Source: Bacillota bacterium (GTDB lineage: Bacteria > Bacillota_I > Bacilli_A > RFN20 > CAG-826). From it: 18,483 nucleotides of DNA. The stretch spans positions 1-18,483 of the forward strand of contig JAEWUY010000093.1 in assembly GCA_023396795.1 (NCBI GenBank), written 5' to 3'. Numbering within the stretch: the stretch's first letter is position 1; the number at the start of each line of letters is the position of its first letter. The notes under the pieces are model-generated. The model was not told the origin of the DNA. It saw only the letters and a list, made by a program, of their open reading frames with translations, and searched no databases. The position numbers and the translations under genes were made by a program. Shown here piece by piece: positions 7,610 through 14,568 of the stretch.

Positions 7610-8023
7610 ATGATATTTTTGAAGTACCTAATTCTAATCGCTTTGACTTTTGTTGTTTTCTTAGTGCTCGATTTAGTTTGGCTCGTTAAAATTTCGCCTC
7701 GTTTTTATAAGAAAAATATTGGGCATCTAATGGCAGATAAAGTTAATTATGCCCCAGCTATTGCTTTTTATTTGATTTTTATTGTTGCTATTACTATTTT
7801 TGTTATCGGTCCTGCTTACGTAGGGGGTCGTGGTTGGTCCTATGCTTTGATTTATGGCGCCTTGTTTGGTTTCATAACTTATTCAACTTATGATTTAACC
7901 AACTATGCGACTCTTAAAAAATGGCCCTTAAACGTTACGATTGCTGATATGCTTTGGGGCACGTTTGTCTCAGCCGCTACTTCAATTGCTGTTTTCTATT
8001 TAGCCGTTTTAATGGGGGTATAA
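7610..8023 (+). CDS. DUF2177 family membrane protein
   Basis: A 137-residue membrane protein with four transmembrane segments (about 4-24, 45-66, 74-95, 110-133). It shows the DUF2177 signature: LDLVWL near 20-25, the lone PAIAFYLIF segment, and TYDLTNYATLKKWPLNVTIADMLWG near 91-115. The upstream in-frame TTG at 7568 is rejected because GGAGGA at 7595-7600 sits nine bases before ATG 7610 and the family N-terminus begins there. The function is unknown. From memory, DUF2177 genes in proteobacteria often lie in clusters with DUF1295 proteins and a cyclopropane-fatty-acid synthase-like methyltransferase. Here too DUF1295 follows directly (3-base gap), which supports a lipid-related role. Confidence 0.88.
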   Translation: MIFLKYLILIALTFVVFLVLDLVWLVKISPRFYKKNIGHLMADKVNYAPAIAFYLIFIVAITIFVIGPAYVGGRGWSYALIYGALFGFITYSTYDLTNYATLKKWPLNVTIADMLWGTFVSAATSIAVFYLAVLMGV

Positions 8024-8026
8024 TTT

Positions 8027-8839
8027 ATGGTAATTTTAGGTTACGTTCTACCTTTAGCGGTTGTTGCTATCTTTTTTACAATCACTTATTTTGTCGCTGA
8101 AGCCAAGAAGAATTATGGCTACATCGATATTGTTTGGGGTGCGAGCTTTGTTGTTAATGCTTGGTTTGCCCTTTTAATTTCTTCGCTTGTTAATAATGCT
8201 TGGCCGAGTGTGCCTGCCATTGTTGTGACTGTAGCAGTTACGATATGGGGTATGCGTTTATCAAGCTATTTATTTAAACGTAACTGGAATAAACCAGAAG
8301 ATTATCGCTATGTGACCATGAGAAATAATCTTGTTGGCAAAAAATATCCACGTTTAACGGCTTTTTTGAAAATCTTTATGTCTCAGGCGGGCTTATCAAT
8401 TTTAGTATCGACGGTTTTAATCGTCACCATTAATGGTGTTGTTCTGGCTAATGACTGGTTCGTTTATAGTTTTACAATTGCTGGTGGCATCTTATGGATT
8501 ATCGGCTTTTTATTTGAAAGTATTGGCGACGCCCAACTGCGGAGTTTTATATCAAATCCCGAAAACCGCGGCAAAATTATGGATCAAGGACTTTGGGCCT
8601 ACACTCGTCACCCTAATTATTTTGGTGAATCATTAATGTGGTTTGGCTTAGGTGTTGTTGGTCTTTCCGTTATGTATGGTTACATCGGCTTTGTCTCTTA
8701 CTTGCTTATCACTACATTATTATTGTTTGTTTCTGGCATTCCTCTTTTAGAGAAAGCCTTTAAAGACCGCCCTGGTTTCGCTGAATACGCCAAACGCGTC
8801 AGCGTCTTTATCCCTTGGTTTCCAAAAAAGATAAAATAA
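8027..8839 (+). CDS. DUF1295 integral membrane protein (steroid 5-alpha-reductase/ICMT-like), copy 1
   Basis: A 270-residue polytopic membrane protein with about six or seven hydrophobic segments. Its C-terminal half carries GLWAYTRHPNYFGESLMW, with the key RHPNYFGE at 194-201, the hallmark of DUF1295 and of the wider family of isoprenylcysteine methyltransferases and steroid 5-alpha reductases. The loop before it (DYRYVTMRNNL, about 92-102) is also conserved in the family. These enzymes act in the membrane on lipid substrates using NADPH or S-adenosylmethionine. Which reaction this one catalyses is not known. GGGGG at 8014-8018 is the ribosome site, and the gene sits between DUF2177 (3-base gap) and degV (21-base gap), so the three form an operon. 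Confidence 0.88.
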   Translation: MVILGYVLPLAVVAIFFTITYFVAEAKKNYGYIDIVWGASFVVNAWFALLISSLVNNAWPSVPAIVVTVAVTIWGMRLSSYLFKRNWNKPEDYRYVTMRNNLVGKKYPRLTAFLKIFMSQAGLSILVSTVLIVTINGVVLANDWFVYSFTIAGGILWIIGFLFESIGDAQLRSFISNPENRGKIMDQGLWAYTRHPNYFGESLMWFGLGVVGLSVMYGYIGFVSYLLITTLLLFVSGIPLLEKAFKDRPGFAEYAKRVSVFIPWFPKKIK

Positions 8840-8860
8840 AGATACGGAGGAGATTATCTT

Positions 8861-9703
8861 ATGAAAAAAGTTCACATCATCACTGACAGCACTTCAGACA
8901 TTAGTCAAATTACAGGTGAGAAACTTGGTATCGATGTCGTGCCTTTACACGTTAACATCGATGGTGTCGATTATATCGACGGTTTGACAATTAACAATCA
9001 AGAGTTTTTTAAAAAGTTAAGAACCGCAAAAATCTTGCCGCGAACTTCAGCGCCGAGTCCGGGCGCCTTTTTGGAAGTAATGAAAAAGTATCCGGCTGAT
9101 GAAGAAATTTTAGTTATGACAATTTCAAGTGACGCAAGCGCAACTTTTGCTTCCGCGAAAATCGCTGTTGAAGAACTTGATCGCGAAAACGTTGTTTTAT
9201 TTGATACACGTCAAGCCACAATCGGACTTTTAGCGTTAGTTTATGCTGCTGTTCAGTTTCGTGATGTTGGCGATAACGCCAAAACAATTGTTGAAAAACT
9301 CAAGGAAATTAGTAAGCGCATTGTCGTTCAAGCCGCCTTTGATGATCTTCGTTACCTGCGCATGGGTGGGCGTATTCCTTTTACTCTTGCCGTTTTAGGT
9401 ACGGTTGTAAATATGAAACCAATCATCACTATGAAAGACGGAAAAATTCACTCGTCCGCTAAAATAATTGGTATGCAAAGAGCCTTAAATCACATTGTTT
9501 ATACTTTGGCTGATAATGATGTTGACTATTCGTTGCCTACTTTTGTAGGGCATACTGATAATGTCGCGATGTTTAAACGATTTACTGATTTAGTAAAAAT
9601 TCATAAACCAGAGTTTCCACTTGATAGCGAAGCCTCAATTGGCCTAGCGGTGGGCACGCACGCCGGTCCAGGATGTGTTGCGATTGTTTACTTTACTAAG
9701 TAA
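8861..9703 (+). CDS. DegV family fatty-acid-binding protein
   Basis: A 280-residue cytosolic protein of typical DegV length. Conserved segments are TDSTSDIS at 8-15, RTSAPSPGAF at 61-70 (fatty-acid carboxylate loop), TISSDASATFASA at 87-99, LRYLRMGGRI at about 165-174, and the C-terminal GTHAGPGCV. DegV/FakB proteins bind one fatty acid and, with the kinase FakA, present it for phosphorylation and entry into phospholipid synthesis. Whether this copy is a FakB with a partner kinase elsewhere cannot be seen. GGAGG at 8846-8850 precedes ATG 8861. Its place between two DUF1295 membrane proteins suggests that it hands an acyl chain to, or takes one from, this lipid module. Confidence 0.93.
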   Translation: MKKVHIITDSTSDISQITGEKLGIDVVPLHVNIDGVDYIDGLTINNQEFFKKLRTAKILPRTSAPSPGAFLEVMKKYPADEEILVMTISSDASATFASAKIAVEELDRENVVLFDTRQATIGLLALVYAAVQFRDVGDNAKTIVEKLKEISKRIVVQAAFDDLRYLRMGGRIPFTLAVLGTVVNMKPIITMKDGKIHSSAKIIGMQRALNHIVYTLADNDVDYSLPTFVGHTDNVAMFKRFTDLVKIHKPEFPLDSEASIGLAVGTHAGPGCVAIVYFTK

Positions 9704-9732
9704 TTTTTGTGAATGTAAAAGTATCATTTCCT

Positions 9733-9741
9733 TGATATAAT
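9733..9741 (+). promoter_or_regulatory. Extended -10 promoter of the second DUF1295 gene
   Basis: TGA at 9733-9735 followed by TATAAT at 9736-9741 is a perfect extended -10, with no good -35. The surrounding 17 bases (9730-9746) are identical to those in front of the first gene of the window. The start site would leave a leader of about 18 bases holding the GGGG ribosome site. Confidence 0.6.
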
Positions 9742-9765
9742 GTTTTCGTTCACGGGGTTTATGAT

Positions 9766-10662
9766 ATGAAACATAGCAAAATACTTGGCCTACTTGTCTT
9801 GTTAGTCACCTATCTTTTCGCTTTTGGTGTTGGCTTGATTGTTTATCATCTGGCACTAGATTACTTAAGTAATGTCTTACAAGCTGTCTTAGTTGCTGAC
9901 ATCGTCGCCACCTTATTTGTTTGGGGCGTGGGTTTGATTTTAAAGACCGCCTCCGTTTACGATCCATATTGGAGTGTTCAGCCATTAGTTATCCTGTTGG
10001 CTTTGATGATTCATTTCAACGTTTGGGATTTAGGAGCGATTGTTTTGCTTAGCCTTGTTGCTTTGTGGAGCTTACGTTTGACTGCTAATTTTATCTATAC
10101 CTTTACCGATTTATCCTATCAAGATTGGCGTTATACGATGTTGAGAGAAAAAAGCGGTAAATTTTATTTCTTTGTCAATTTATTTGGTATTAATCTATTT
10201 CCTACTTTGGTTGTTTATGCCTGTATTTATCCGATGCTCCTTTATGTTGAAAAAGGCGGGAGTGCAACGTTTAGTCTCCTTGGGTTAATCGGAGTTGCTT
10301 TAGGTGTGATTGCCATTCTTTTTGAAACGGTGGCTGATGTGCAAATGCAAACTTTTCGCCGCGATCCTCAAAATAAAGGCCAAATCATTCGTGTAGGCCT
10401 TTGGAAACATAATCGCCACCCCAACTATTTTGGTGAAATTTTGATGTGGTGGGGTATTTATGGCATTGTTGTCGCGTTAAATCCATCTTTGTGGTTTGTT
10501 TTCTTTGGTGCGTTAATTAATACTTTAATGTTCATGGTTATTTCTATTCCTATGGCCGAAAGACGTCTAGCGTCTTATAAGCCCGGTTTTCGCGAATATG
10601 CAGATGAAACATGGATGATCTTTCCTCTTCCGTTCGGTAAGTCAAAACGTAAAGAAGAATAA
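9766..10662 (+). CDS. DUF1295 integral membrane protein, copy 2
   Basis: A 298-residue polytopic membrane protein with about seven hydrophobic segments. The signature GLWKHNRHPNYFGEILMWWG carries RHPNYFGE at 217-224, and DWRYTMLREK (about 119-128) matches the corresponding family loop. It is clearly a paralogue of the copy at 8027, but apart from the signature the two diverge strongly, so this is not a recent duplication and the two may use different substrates. The N-terminus is about 25 residues longer than in copy 1. A GGGG ribosome site lies 9 bases before ATG 9766. It has its own promoter 62 bases after degV, so it may be read separately from, as well as with, the upstream operon. Confidence 0.88.
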   Translation: MKHSKILGLLVLLVTYLFAFGVGLIVYHLALDYLSNVLQAVLVADIVATLFVWGVGLILKTASVYDPYWSVQPLVILLALMIHFNVWDLGAIVLLSLVALWSLRLTANFIYTFTDLSYQDWRYTMLREKSGKFYFFVNLFGINLFPTLVVYACIYPMLLYVEKGGSATFSLLGLIGVALGVIAILFETVADVQMQTFRRDPQNKGQIIRVGLWKHNRHPNYFGEILMWWGIYGIVVALNPSLWFVFFGALINTLMFMVISIPMAERRLASYKPGFREYADETWMIFPLPFGKSKRKEE

Positions 10663-10689
10663 TTTTTTCCTTCTTGTGCGTATTATTTA

Positions 10690-10695
10690 TATAAT
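10690..10695 (+). promoter_or_regulatory. Candidate -10 for the membrane-protein/lipoprotein pair
   Basis: A perfect TATAAT at 10690-10695 lies 22 bases before ATG 10718. The expected -35 position has no good match, so this could be weak or activator-dependent. No terminator is visible after the preceding stop at 10662. Confidence 0.4.
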
Positions 10696-10717
10696 TGAAT
10701 AGATAGGGGCTTTAATA

Positions 10718-12151
10718 ATGGATTTAAAAACAAAATTGCACGCTCTCGTCGATAAATATGATGCACTGCTCATTTTTCTTGTGATTGAATGTTTGGCATT
10801 AACGGCTTTTTCTTTAGCTGATGCCAACATTATTTTCCGCTATCTTGGTTTTATTATTTCTGTTGTTTTGATACCCTTCGCCTTGATGTTTACATCAAAA
10901 CAAGAATGGCTTTCACTTGGTCTTTTTGCAATACCACTTGTTTTTATCGCCTTTTTTACCGGTTTTTCGACTTTTACGACTAATATGGGTTTCGGATTTA
11001 TTGATAATTTATCGGTTTTCCTTGGAACCATCGCTTTCTTCTTTTTGGGTTTTGCCGTTCGACGTGTCCAAAAGTTTAAAATTGAGGTCGCTTTGCTAGC
11101 AATTGGAGCAGCAATGGCCCTTTTAGTCTTTTTAAGTCTTGTTTATTCGCTTTATCAATATGGTCCTTTTCATGTGAGTTTGTATGAAGGATTAGTTTAT
11201 TACTATGATGGTCGTTTGTTTGTTGTTAGTGAAGAAACTAAGTGGTTACTTGGCTTTTCATTTGTGGAAATTTCCATTGATTATGTGACGCTTTTTGGCA
11301 CGATGATTAGCACTGCTTTAGCAGGTCTTCTTTACATCTCGCCTTCAAAAGAGCCACGTAAGTTTTTACTTACTGCCGTAATCGGTGGAGTTGGCCTCCT
11401 ATCAATCATCGTTTTACCTAACTGGAATGCTTTATACCTATTAATTCCCGTTTTGCTTTTTGCCACTCTTTATCGTTTTGTGAAAGCTCGCGATAAGGTA
11501 GGAAATATTGTTCAATATGCCTTTTTTGGCGTTTTGGGTGTCATGGGAATTATTTTACTTGTGGCCGTTTTAAACGCTGCCGGAGTTGGCTTTATTAGTA
11601 ATCCGATTGCCGGCAATGCATTTTTGAATCGTTTGTTTAACACTAATCGATTTGTCTCGCCAATTAACGAAGTGCTACGCCCGATGTTAACTTCATCGGG
11701 AATATTTGGTTTTCCTTTGACAGAAATTGAAGGTTTAATTGCTAACACAGGAGCTTTTGAATTTGAGATTGTTAAAGAAGGAGGCTTTTTTGCTTTCCTC
11801 GCCTTGCTGGTTTTTCTAATTTTAATTATTTTCTCACTCAGCCGTTATTCAGCTAAAAGTAAAGACCCAGGTTTCGTAAAAATAATTATTTTGTCATTTC
11901 TAATTGCGACCTTTTTACATTCCAGCTTCTTATGGAATACATTCCCGCTTATTTACGAAGATGATTATTACTTCTCCTTCTTTCGAAGTGCACCTTACTT
12001 AATCGTTCTCTTTTTACTCGGTTACGCTTACTACCCTTTAAAGGGTATTCCGTTTGTTGAAGCCAAACAAGGAGCGACAATTATCGAAGAAACGGGCAAT
12101 ACAATACAAACACTTGATGATTTGACAAAAGAGGAGGAAATCAAACTATGA
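10718..12151 (+). CDS. Polytopic membrane protein, O-antigen polymerase/ligase-like layout
   Basis: A 477-residue protein with about twelve hydrophobic segments. I do not recognise a named family. The layout is short cytoplasmic loops in the first half, one larger loop at about 145-175 (Tyr-rich, YYYDGRLF), and a long loop at about 290-352 ending NTGAFEFEIVKEGGFFAFL before another membrane segment. A large loop before a late segment that begins with a Glu/Gly-rich turn is reminiscent of O-antigen ligase and Wzy polymerases. This is a resemblance only. The C-terminus is a soluble acidic tail. AGGGG at 10705-10709 is the ribosome site. The TGA stop, the only TGA among the 16 complete genes, overlaps the next start as ATGA, so the lipoprotein downstream is translationally coupled and probably works with it. 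Confidence 0.7.
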   Translation: MDLKTKLHALVDKYDALLIFLVIECLALTAFSLADANIIFRYLGFIISVVLIPFALMFTSKQEWLSLGLFAIPLVFIAFFTGFSTFTTNMGFGFIDNLSVFLGTIAFFFLGFAVRRVQKFKIEVALLAIGAAMALLVFLSLVYSLYQYGPFHVSLYEGLVYYYDGRLFVVSEETKWLLGFSFVEISIDYVTLFGTMISTALAGLLYISPSKEPRKFLLTAVIGGVGLLSIIVLPNWNALYLLIPVLLFATLYRFVKARDKVGNIVQYAFFGVLGVMGIILLVAVLNAAGVGFISNPIAGNAFLNRLFNTNRFVSPINEVLRPMLTSSGIFGFPLTEIEGLIANTGAFEFEIVKEGGFFAFLALLVFLILIIFSLSRYSAKSKDPGFVKIIILSFLIATFLHSSFLWNTFPLIYEDDYYFSFFRSAPYLIVLFLLGYAYYPLKGIPFVEAKQGATIIEETGNTIQTLDDLTKEEEIKL

Positions 12152-13029
12152 AAAAGAGAATTCTTTTAACTCTTCTAGTCGCCACTAGTTTTGTGCTGAC
12201 TGGCTGCATGAATGATGTTTCGGAATTATATGAAGGCCACGCCTATGACACAGGTGTTTTTCTACAAAACTTCTATTCGACTTGGAATGATGATTTAGTT
12301 AATCGTGTCGCTCCGGTAGCAAAAACGTATCAAGTAACAAGCGCAAATTCGTTTCAAATTAATAATCAAGATGATCTCGAAAACCCAAACAAACTTTGGG
12401 CTCCTGATGCATTTGCGAATTCTCAAACCGAAGAATATTATTCGCTGGTTGCCGATACGCCTCACGAACATACTGGCTATGGTTATGGGCCGAGCAATAA
12501 TTTGATTGGTATTGATTCATCATTTGCCCGTGGTTTCTTATCGCGCCTTTATGATGGTCGTTTGCATTGTGATGGGATTACCTATGCGCAGACGCGAGTA
12601 CAAATAGACGGTAGTGGATACGGGGCTTTATTTCCCAAGGAACTCATGACTTATCGTTATTTTGCCTTATCTCTTCGTGGCGCGGATGAAACTGATAATT
12701 ATAACTTTGATGTCAATGTTAATATTAATATTACTTTCTACGTCTATGACCATACAAACGCTATTTATGTTCCGTATTTATTTCAAATGCAGAATTTTCC
12801 AATTATGACGAATTCTGGCGGGCAGACAAGTCTTATCGGTTTTTACTTTGCCGGTGTGATGGGAGCGGACATTAATTTGCTTCGTCGAGCCTCAGGATTA
12901 TCAATTTCCTTTGAATTCGCTACTGATTATGAAGACTATACACTTGATCGTAACGACACAACCGAAGGAAAAGACCAATTCGCTTTAATGCTTTACGAAG
13001 TCCTTTTGCCCAAATCCTCTTGGAATTAA
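12148..13029 (+). CDS. Lipoprotein of unknown function
   Basis: A 293-residue protein with a lipoprotein signal peptide: MKKR, a hydrophobic stretch to residue 18, and the lipobox LTGC with Cys20 as the lipidation site. The mature part is rich in Tyr, Asn, Asp and Phe, with alternating strands such as FDVNVNINITFYVYD, suggesting a beta-rich extracellular domain. I do not recognise a family. It starts inside the stop of the membrane protein upstream (ATGA), with a strong AGGAGG ribosome site at 12132-12137, so the pair is made together. It would sit on the outer face of the membrane. A partner role in surface-polymer assembly or attachment is inference from the neighbour. No terminator is visible in the 3 bases before the convergent gene. 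Confidence 0.75.
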   Translation: MKKRILLTLLVATSFVLTGCMNDVSELYEGHAYDTGVFLQNFYSTWNDDLVNRVAPVAKTYQVTSANSFQINNQDDLENPNKLWAPDAFANSQTEEYYSLVADTPHEHTGYGYGPSNNLIGIDSSFARGFLSRLYDGRLHCDGITYAQTRVQIDGSGYGALFPKELMTYRYFALSLRGADETDNYNFDVNVNINITFYVYDHTNAIYVPYLFQMQNFPIMTNSGGQTSLIGFYFAGVMGADINLLRRASGLSISFEFATDYEDYTLDRNDTTEGKDQFALMLYEVLLPKSSWN

Positions 13030-13032
13030 CTA

Positions 13033-13962
13033 TTATTTCTTATATTTAGGTTTAGATGATAAATATGGTTCGATATTGAGCCATTTTCCCATTTCATAAT
13101 CGCACCGATCATCATCGAGAATCAGTGTGCCTTTAGCAGGTGTAAATGTCAGTTCGCTAAAATAGATTTTGCCGTCGATGTTATATAAATCGACACGTAC
13201 AAAGGGAAAGGGGCGAGCGAGAGCTTCCGCCATCTTCACCATCTCATTCCAATGTTCTGGAATTGGTATTGGCTCTTCGCGTTTTTTCCAACCATTAAAC
13301 TGTGATCCATCAAATTGTTTCCAATCAATGTAGTAATTGTTGTAACGAATATCAACGCCTCGACCAGTAACGACATACATGCTTTTAGCAACACCGTTAA
13401 AGACATGTATTTTATACTCAATTGGTAATTCATCACCTTTTCCTAAATATTTTTCGATAATGATTTGCGGTTTAATTGGCGAATAGTGGCGCTCTAAGGT
13501 TTTTTGGCCATAATCTGTCTTAAGCCATTTAGCGAATTTCTTTTTTAATGGAATAAGATCAAGTTGGCTTTTGTCTTTGACAATGACGTTGTAAGCACAA
13601 GCGTGCGTGGCCTTCATGACAAAAGAATTTGGTAAATGAATAAAGTCAATCTCATTAAAATTGTTATAAATACCAGAAATTGGAATCAGGGTGTCTTTAT
13701 AGCCGCAATCCTCAACATACTCGCGAACGCCAGAGCGCCCAGCGCATTTTATAACAAGTTCATCATGCGGGTAGACAAAAAGACGGAGATACTGCAACTT
13801 TTCGGTATAACGAGTCGGATTTTCAAGATTAAGTTTATGGTGAGTGATGTATTTATATTGTTGCTTGACAAAGAAGACAGGAAAAAGATTTTTAACTATG
13901 CCGCGAAACGGAGCATACAGGGCGCGTTTGAGTTTATTTTCTTTTAAATTTGGGTTGGGCAT
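13033..13962 (-). CDS. TupA-like ATP-grasp protein (surface polysaccharide biosynthesis)
   Basis: A 309-residue cytosolic protein of the ATPgrasp_TupA family. Family marks are NPTRYTEKLQYLRLF near the N-terminus, GVREYVEDCGY, the ATP-grasp segment FVMKATHACAYNVIV, and the metal/ATP-binding end FPFVRVDLYNIDGKIYFSELTFTPAKG. In many relatives the segment before VREYV reads ADKY; here it is AGRSG, a possible departure at a conserved site. TupA adds a peptide to teichuronic acid in Bacillus, and relatives lie in capsule and teichoic acid clusters. A TTG at 13989 in the same frame would add nine residues, but it lies upstream of the predicted -10, so ATG 13962 is chosen. There is no ribosome site. 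The gene is convergent with the lipoprotein and divergent from the next gene. Confidence 0.82.
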   Translation of the reverse strand: MPNPNLKENKLKRALYAPFRGIVKNLFPVFFVKQQYKYITHHKLNLENPTRYTEKLQYLRLFVYPHDELVIKCAGRSGVREYVEDCGYKDTLIPISGIYNNFNEIDFIHLPNSFVMKATHACAYNVIVKDKSQLDLIPLKKKFAKWLKTDYGQKTLERHYSPIKPQIIIEKYLGKGDELPIEYKIHVFNGVAKSMYVVTGRGVDIRYNNYYIDWKQFDGSQFNGWKKREEPIPIPEHWNEMVKMAEALARPFPFVRVDLYNIDGKIYFSELTFTPAKGTLILDDDRCDYEMGKWLNIEPYLSSKPKYKK

Positions 13963-13976
13963 TTGGTTCGTAAAAT

Positions 13977-14005
13977 AGTATATGCTCAAACGTTCTTTTT
14001 TACAA
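13977..14005 (-). promoter_or_regulatory. Promoter of the TupA-like gene
   Basis: On the minus strand, TTGTAA (14005-14000) and TATACT (13982-13977) are separated by exactly 17 bases. Transcription would start near A13971, leaving a leader of about 8 bases without a ribosome site before ATG 13962. Confidence 0.65.
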
Positions 14006-14026
14006 TTCGTTAAAATATGATAGTAT
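13999..14026 (+). promoter_or_regulatory. Candidate promoter of the 114-residue membrane protein
   Basis: TTTACA at 13999-14004, then 16 bases, then TAGTAT at 14021-14026 preceded by TGA (extended -10). Its -35 lies on the same bases as the -35 of the divergent TupA-like gene. Confidence 0.4.
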
Positions 14027-14048
14027 AGAATACTACTTAGGACAAATT

Positions 14049-14393
14049 ATGAAAAAAGCATTTCGGAGTTGGTTAACTTATGTCATTGGCGGGGCTCTTT
14101 TTATTGTTGCGGCCGGAATTGCTATCATTCCCGATATCGTCGACAACTATGTCGCTTCTATGGATGAGTGGACTTCCCAGTATATTTTCCTGTTTATTGG
14201 TATCGTCTATATCTTCGTCGGCTTTGTTTGGCAAGACCTTATTAAAGCCATAAATCGCCGCAAGACTAAGAATTGGGATGGACCTCTTCCTGAAGAAGTT
14301 GCTAATACAGCGTGGGCGCGATGTGCCCCCTTCTATTTCGCTGCTATTTTGTCAATCATCGGGGGAATTATATTCACTTTTGTAGTCATTTAA
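14049..14393 (+). CDS. Small membrane protein of unknown function
   Basis: A 114-residue protein with three predicted transmembrane segments (about 11-29, 45-62 and 95-113). A basic loop (RRKTKNWDGPLPEE) lies between the second and third. I do not recognise a family. An AGGA ribosome site at 14039-14042 lies six bases before ATG 14049. The gene is monocistronic: it has its own promoter region shared divergently with the TupA-like gene, and a terminator 40 bases after its stop. Basic residues in the loop and at the N-terminus suggest the N-terminus and that loop face the cytoplasm. Confidence 0.7.
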   Translation: MKKAFRSWLTYVIGGALFIVAAGIAIIPDIVDNYVASMDEWTSQYIFLFIGIVYIFVGFVWQDLIKAINRRKTKNWDGPLPEEVANTAWARCAPFYFAAILSIIGGIIFTFVVI

Positions 14394-14432
14394 CCCGCAA
14401 AAACCAAGTAAACAAAGCTATTTTTGGATATC

Positions 14433-14455
14433 AACCACCTTTATAGGTGGTTTTT
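14433..14455 (+). terminator. Rho-independent terminator after the small membrane protein gene
   Basis: AACCACCT (14433-14440) pairs with AGGTGGTT (14445-14452), with a 4-base loop TTAT. The last bases of the stem run into TTTTT at 14451-14455. It insulates the opp operon from upstream transcription. Confidence 0.9.
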
Positions 14456-14496
14456 CATATAAGTGCCATGTAATCGCTTACAGGGGAAAAAAATCG

Positions 14497-14525
14497 TTGA
14501 TACAAATTTTGATAAGTGTTAATAT
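14497..14525 (+). promoter_or_regulatory. Promoter of the opp operon
   Basis: TTGATA at 14497-14502 (five of six), a 17-base spacer, and an extended -10 TGT + TAATAT (14517-14525). The predicted leader is about 35 bases and contains a perfect 6-bp inverted repeat with a 3-base loop (14532-14546), just before the ribosome site GGAGG at 14556-14560. The small hairpin could protect the 5' end of the message; that is inference. Confidence 0.6.
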
Positions 14526-14568
14526 AAAACACAATCTATAAGATTGAAAGGAATAGGAGGACAAAAAT

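Noticed and set aside
12121..12172. Reading TGA as tryptophan (mollicute code) at the end of the membrane protein gene
   Set aside because: It would add only a few residues before TAA, and no other gene uses TGA for Trp, so TGA is taken as stop.
13042..13066. 7-bp inverted repeat ATATTTA/TAAATAT at the 3' end of the TupA-like gene
   Set aside because: The stem is only A and T, lies inside coding sequence and has no T-run, so it is not a credible terminator.
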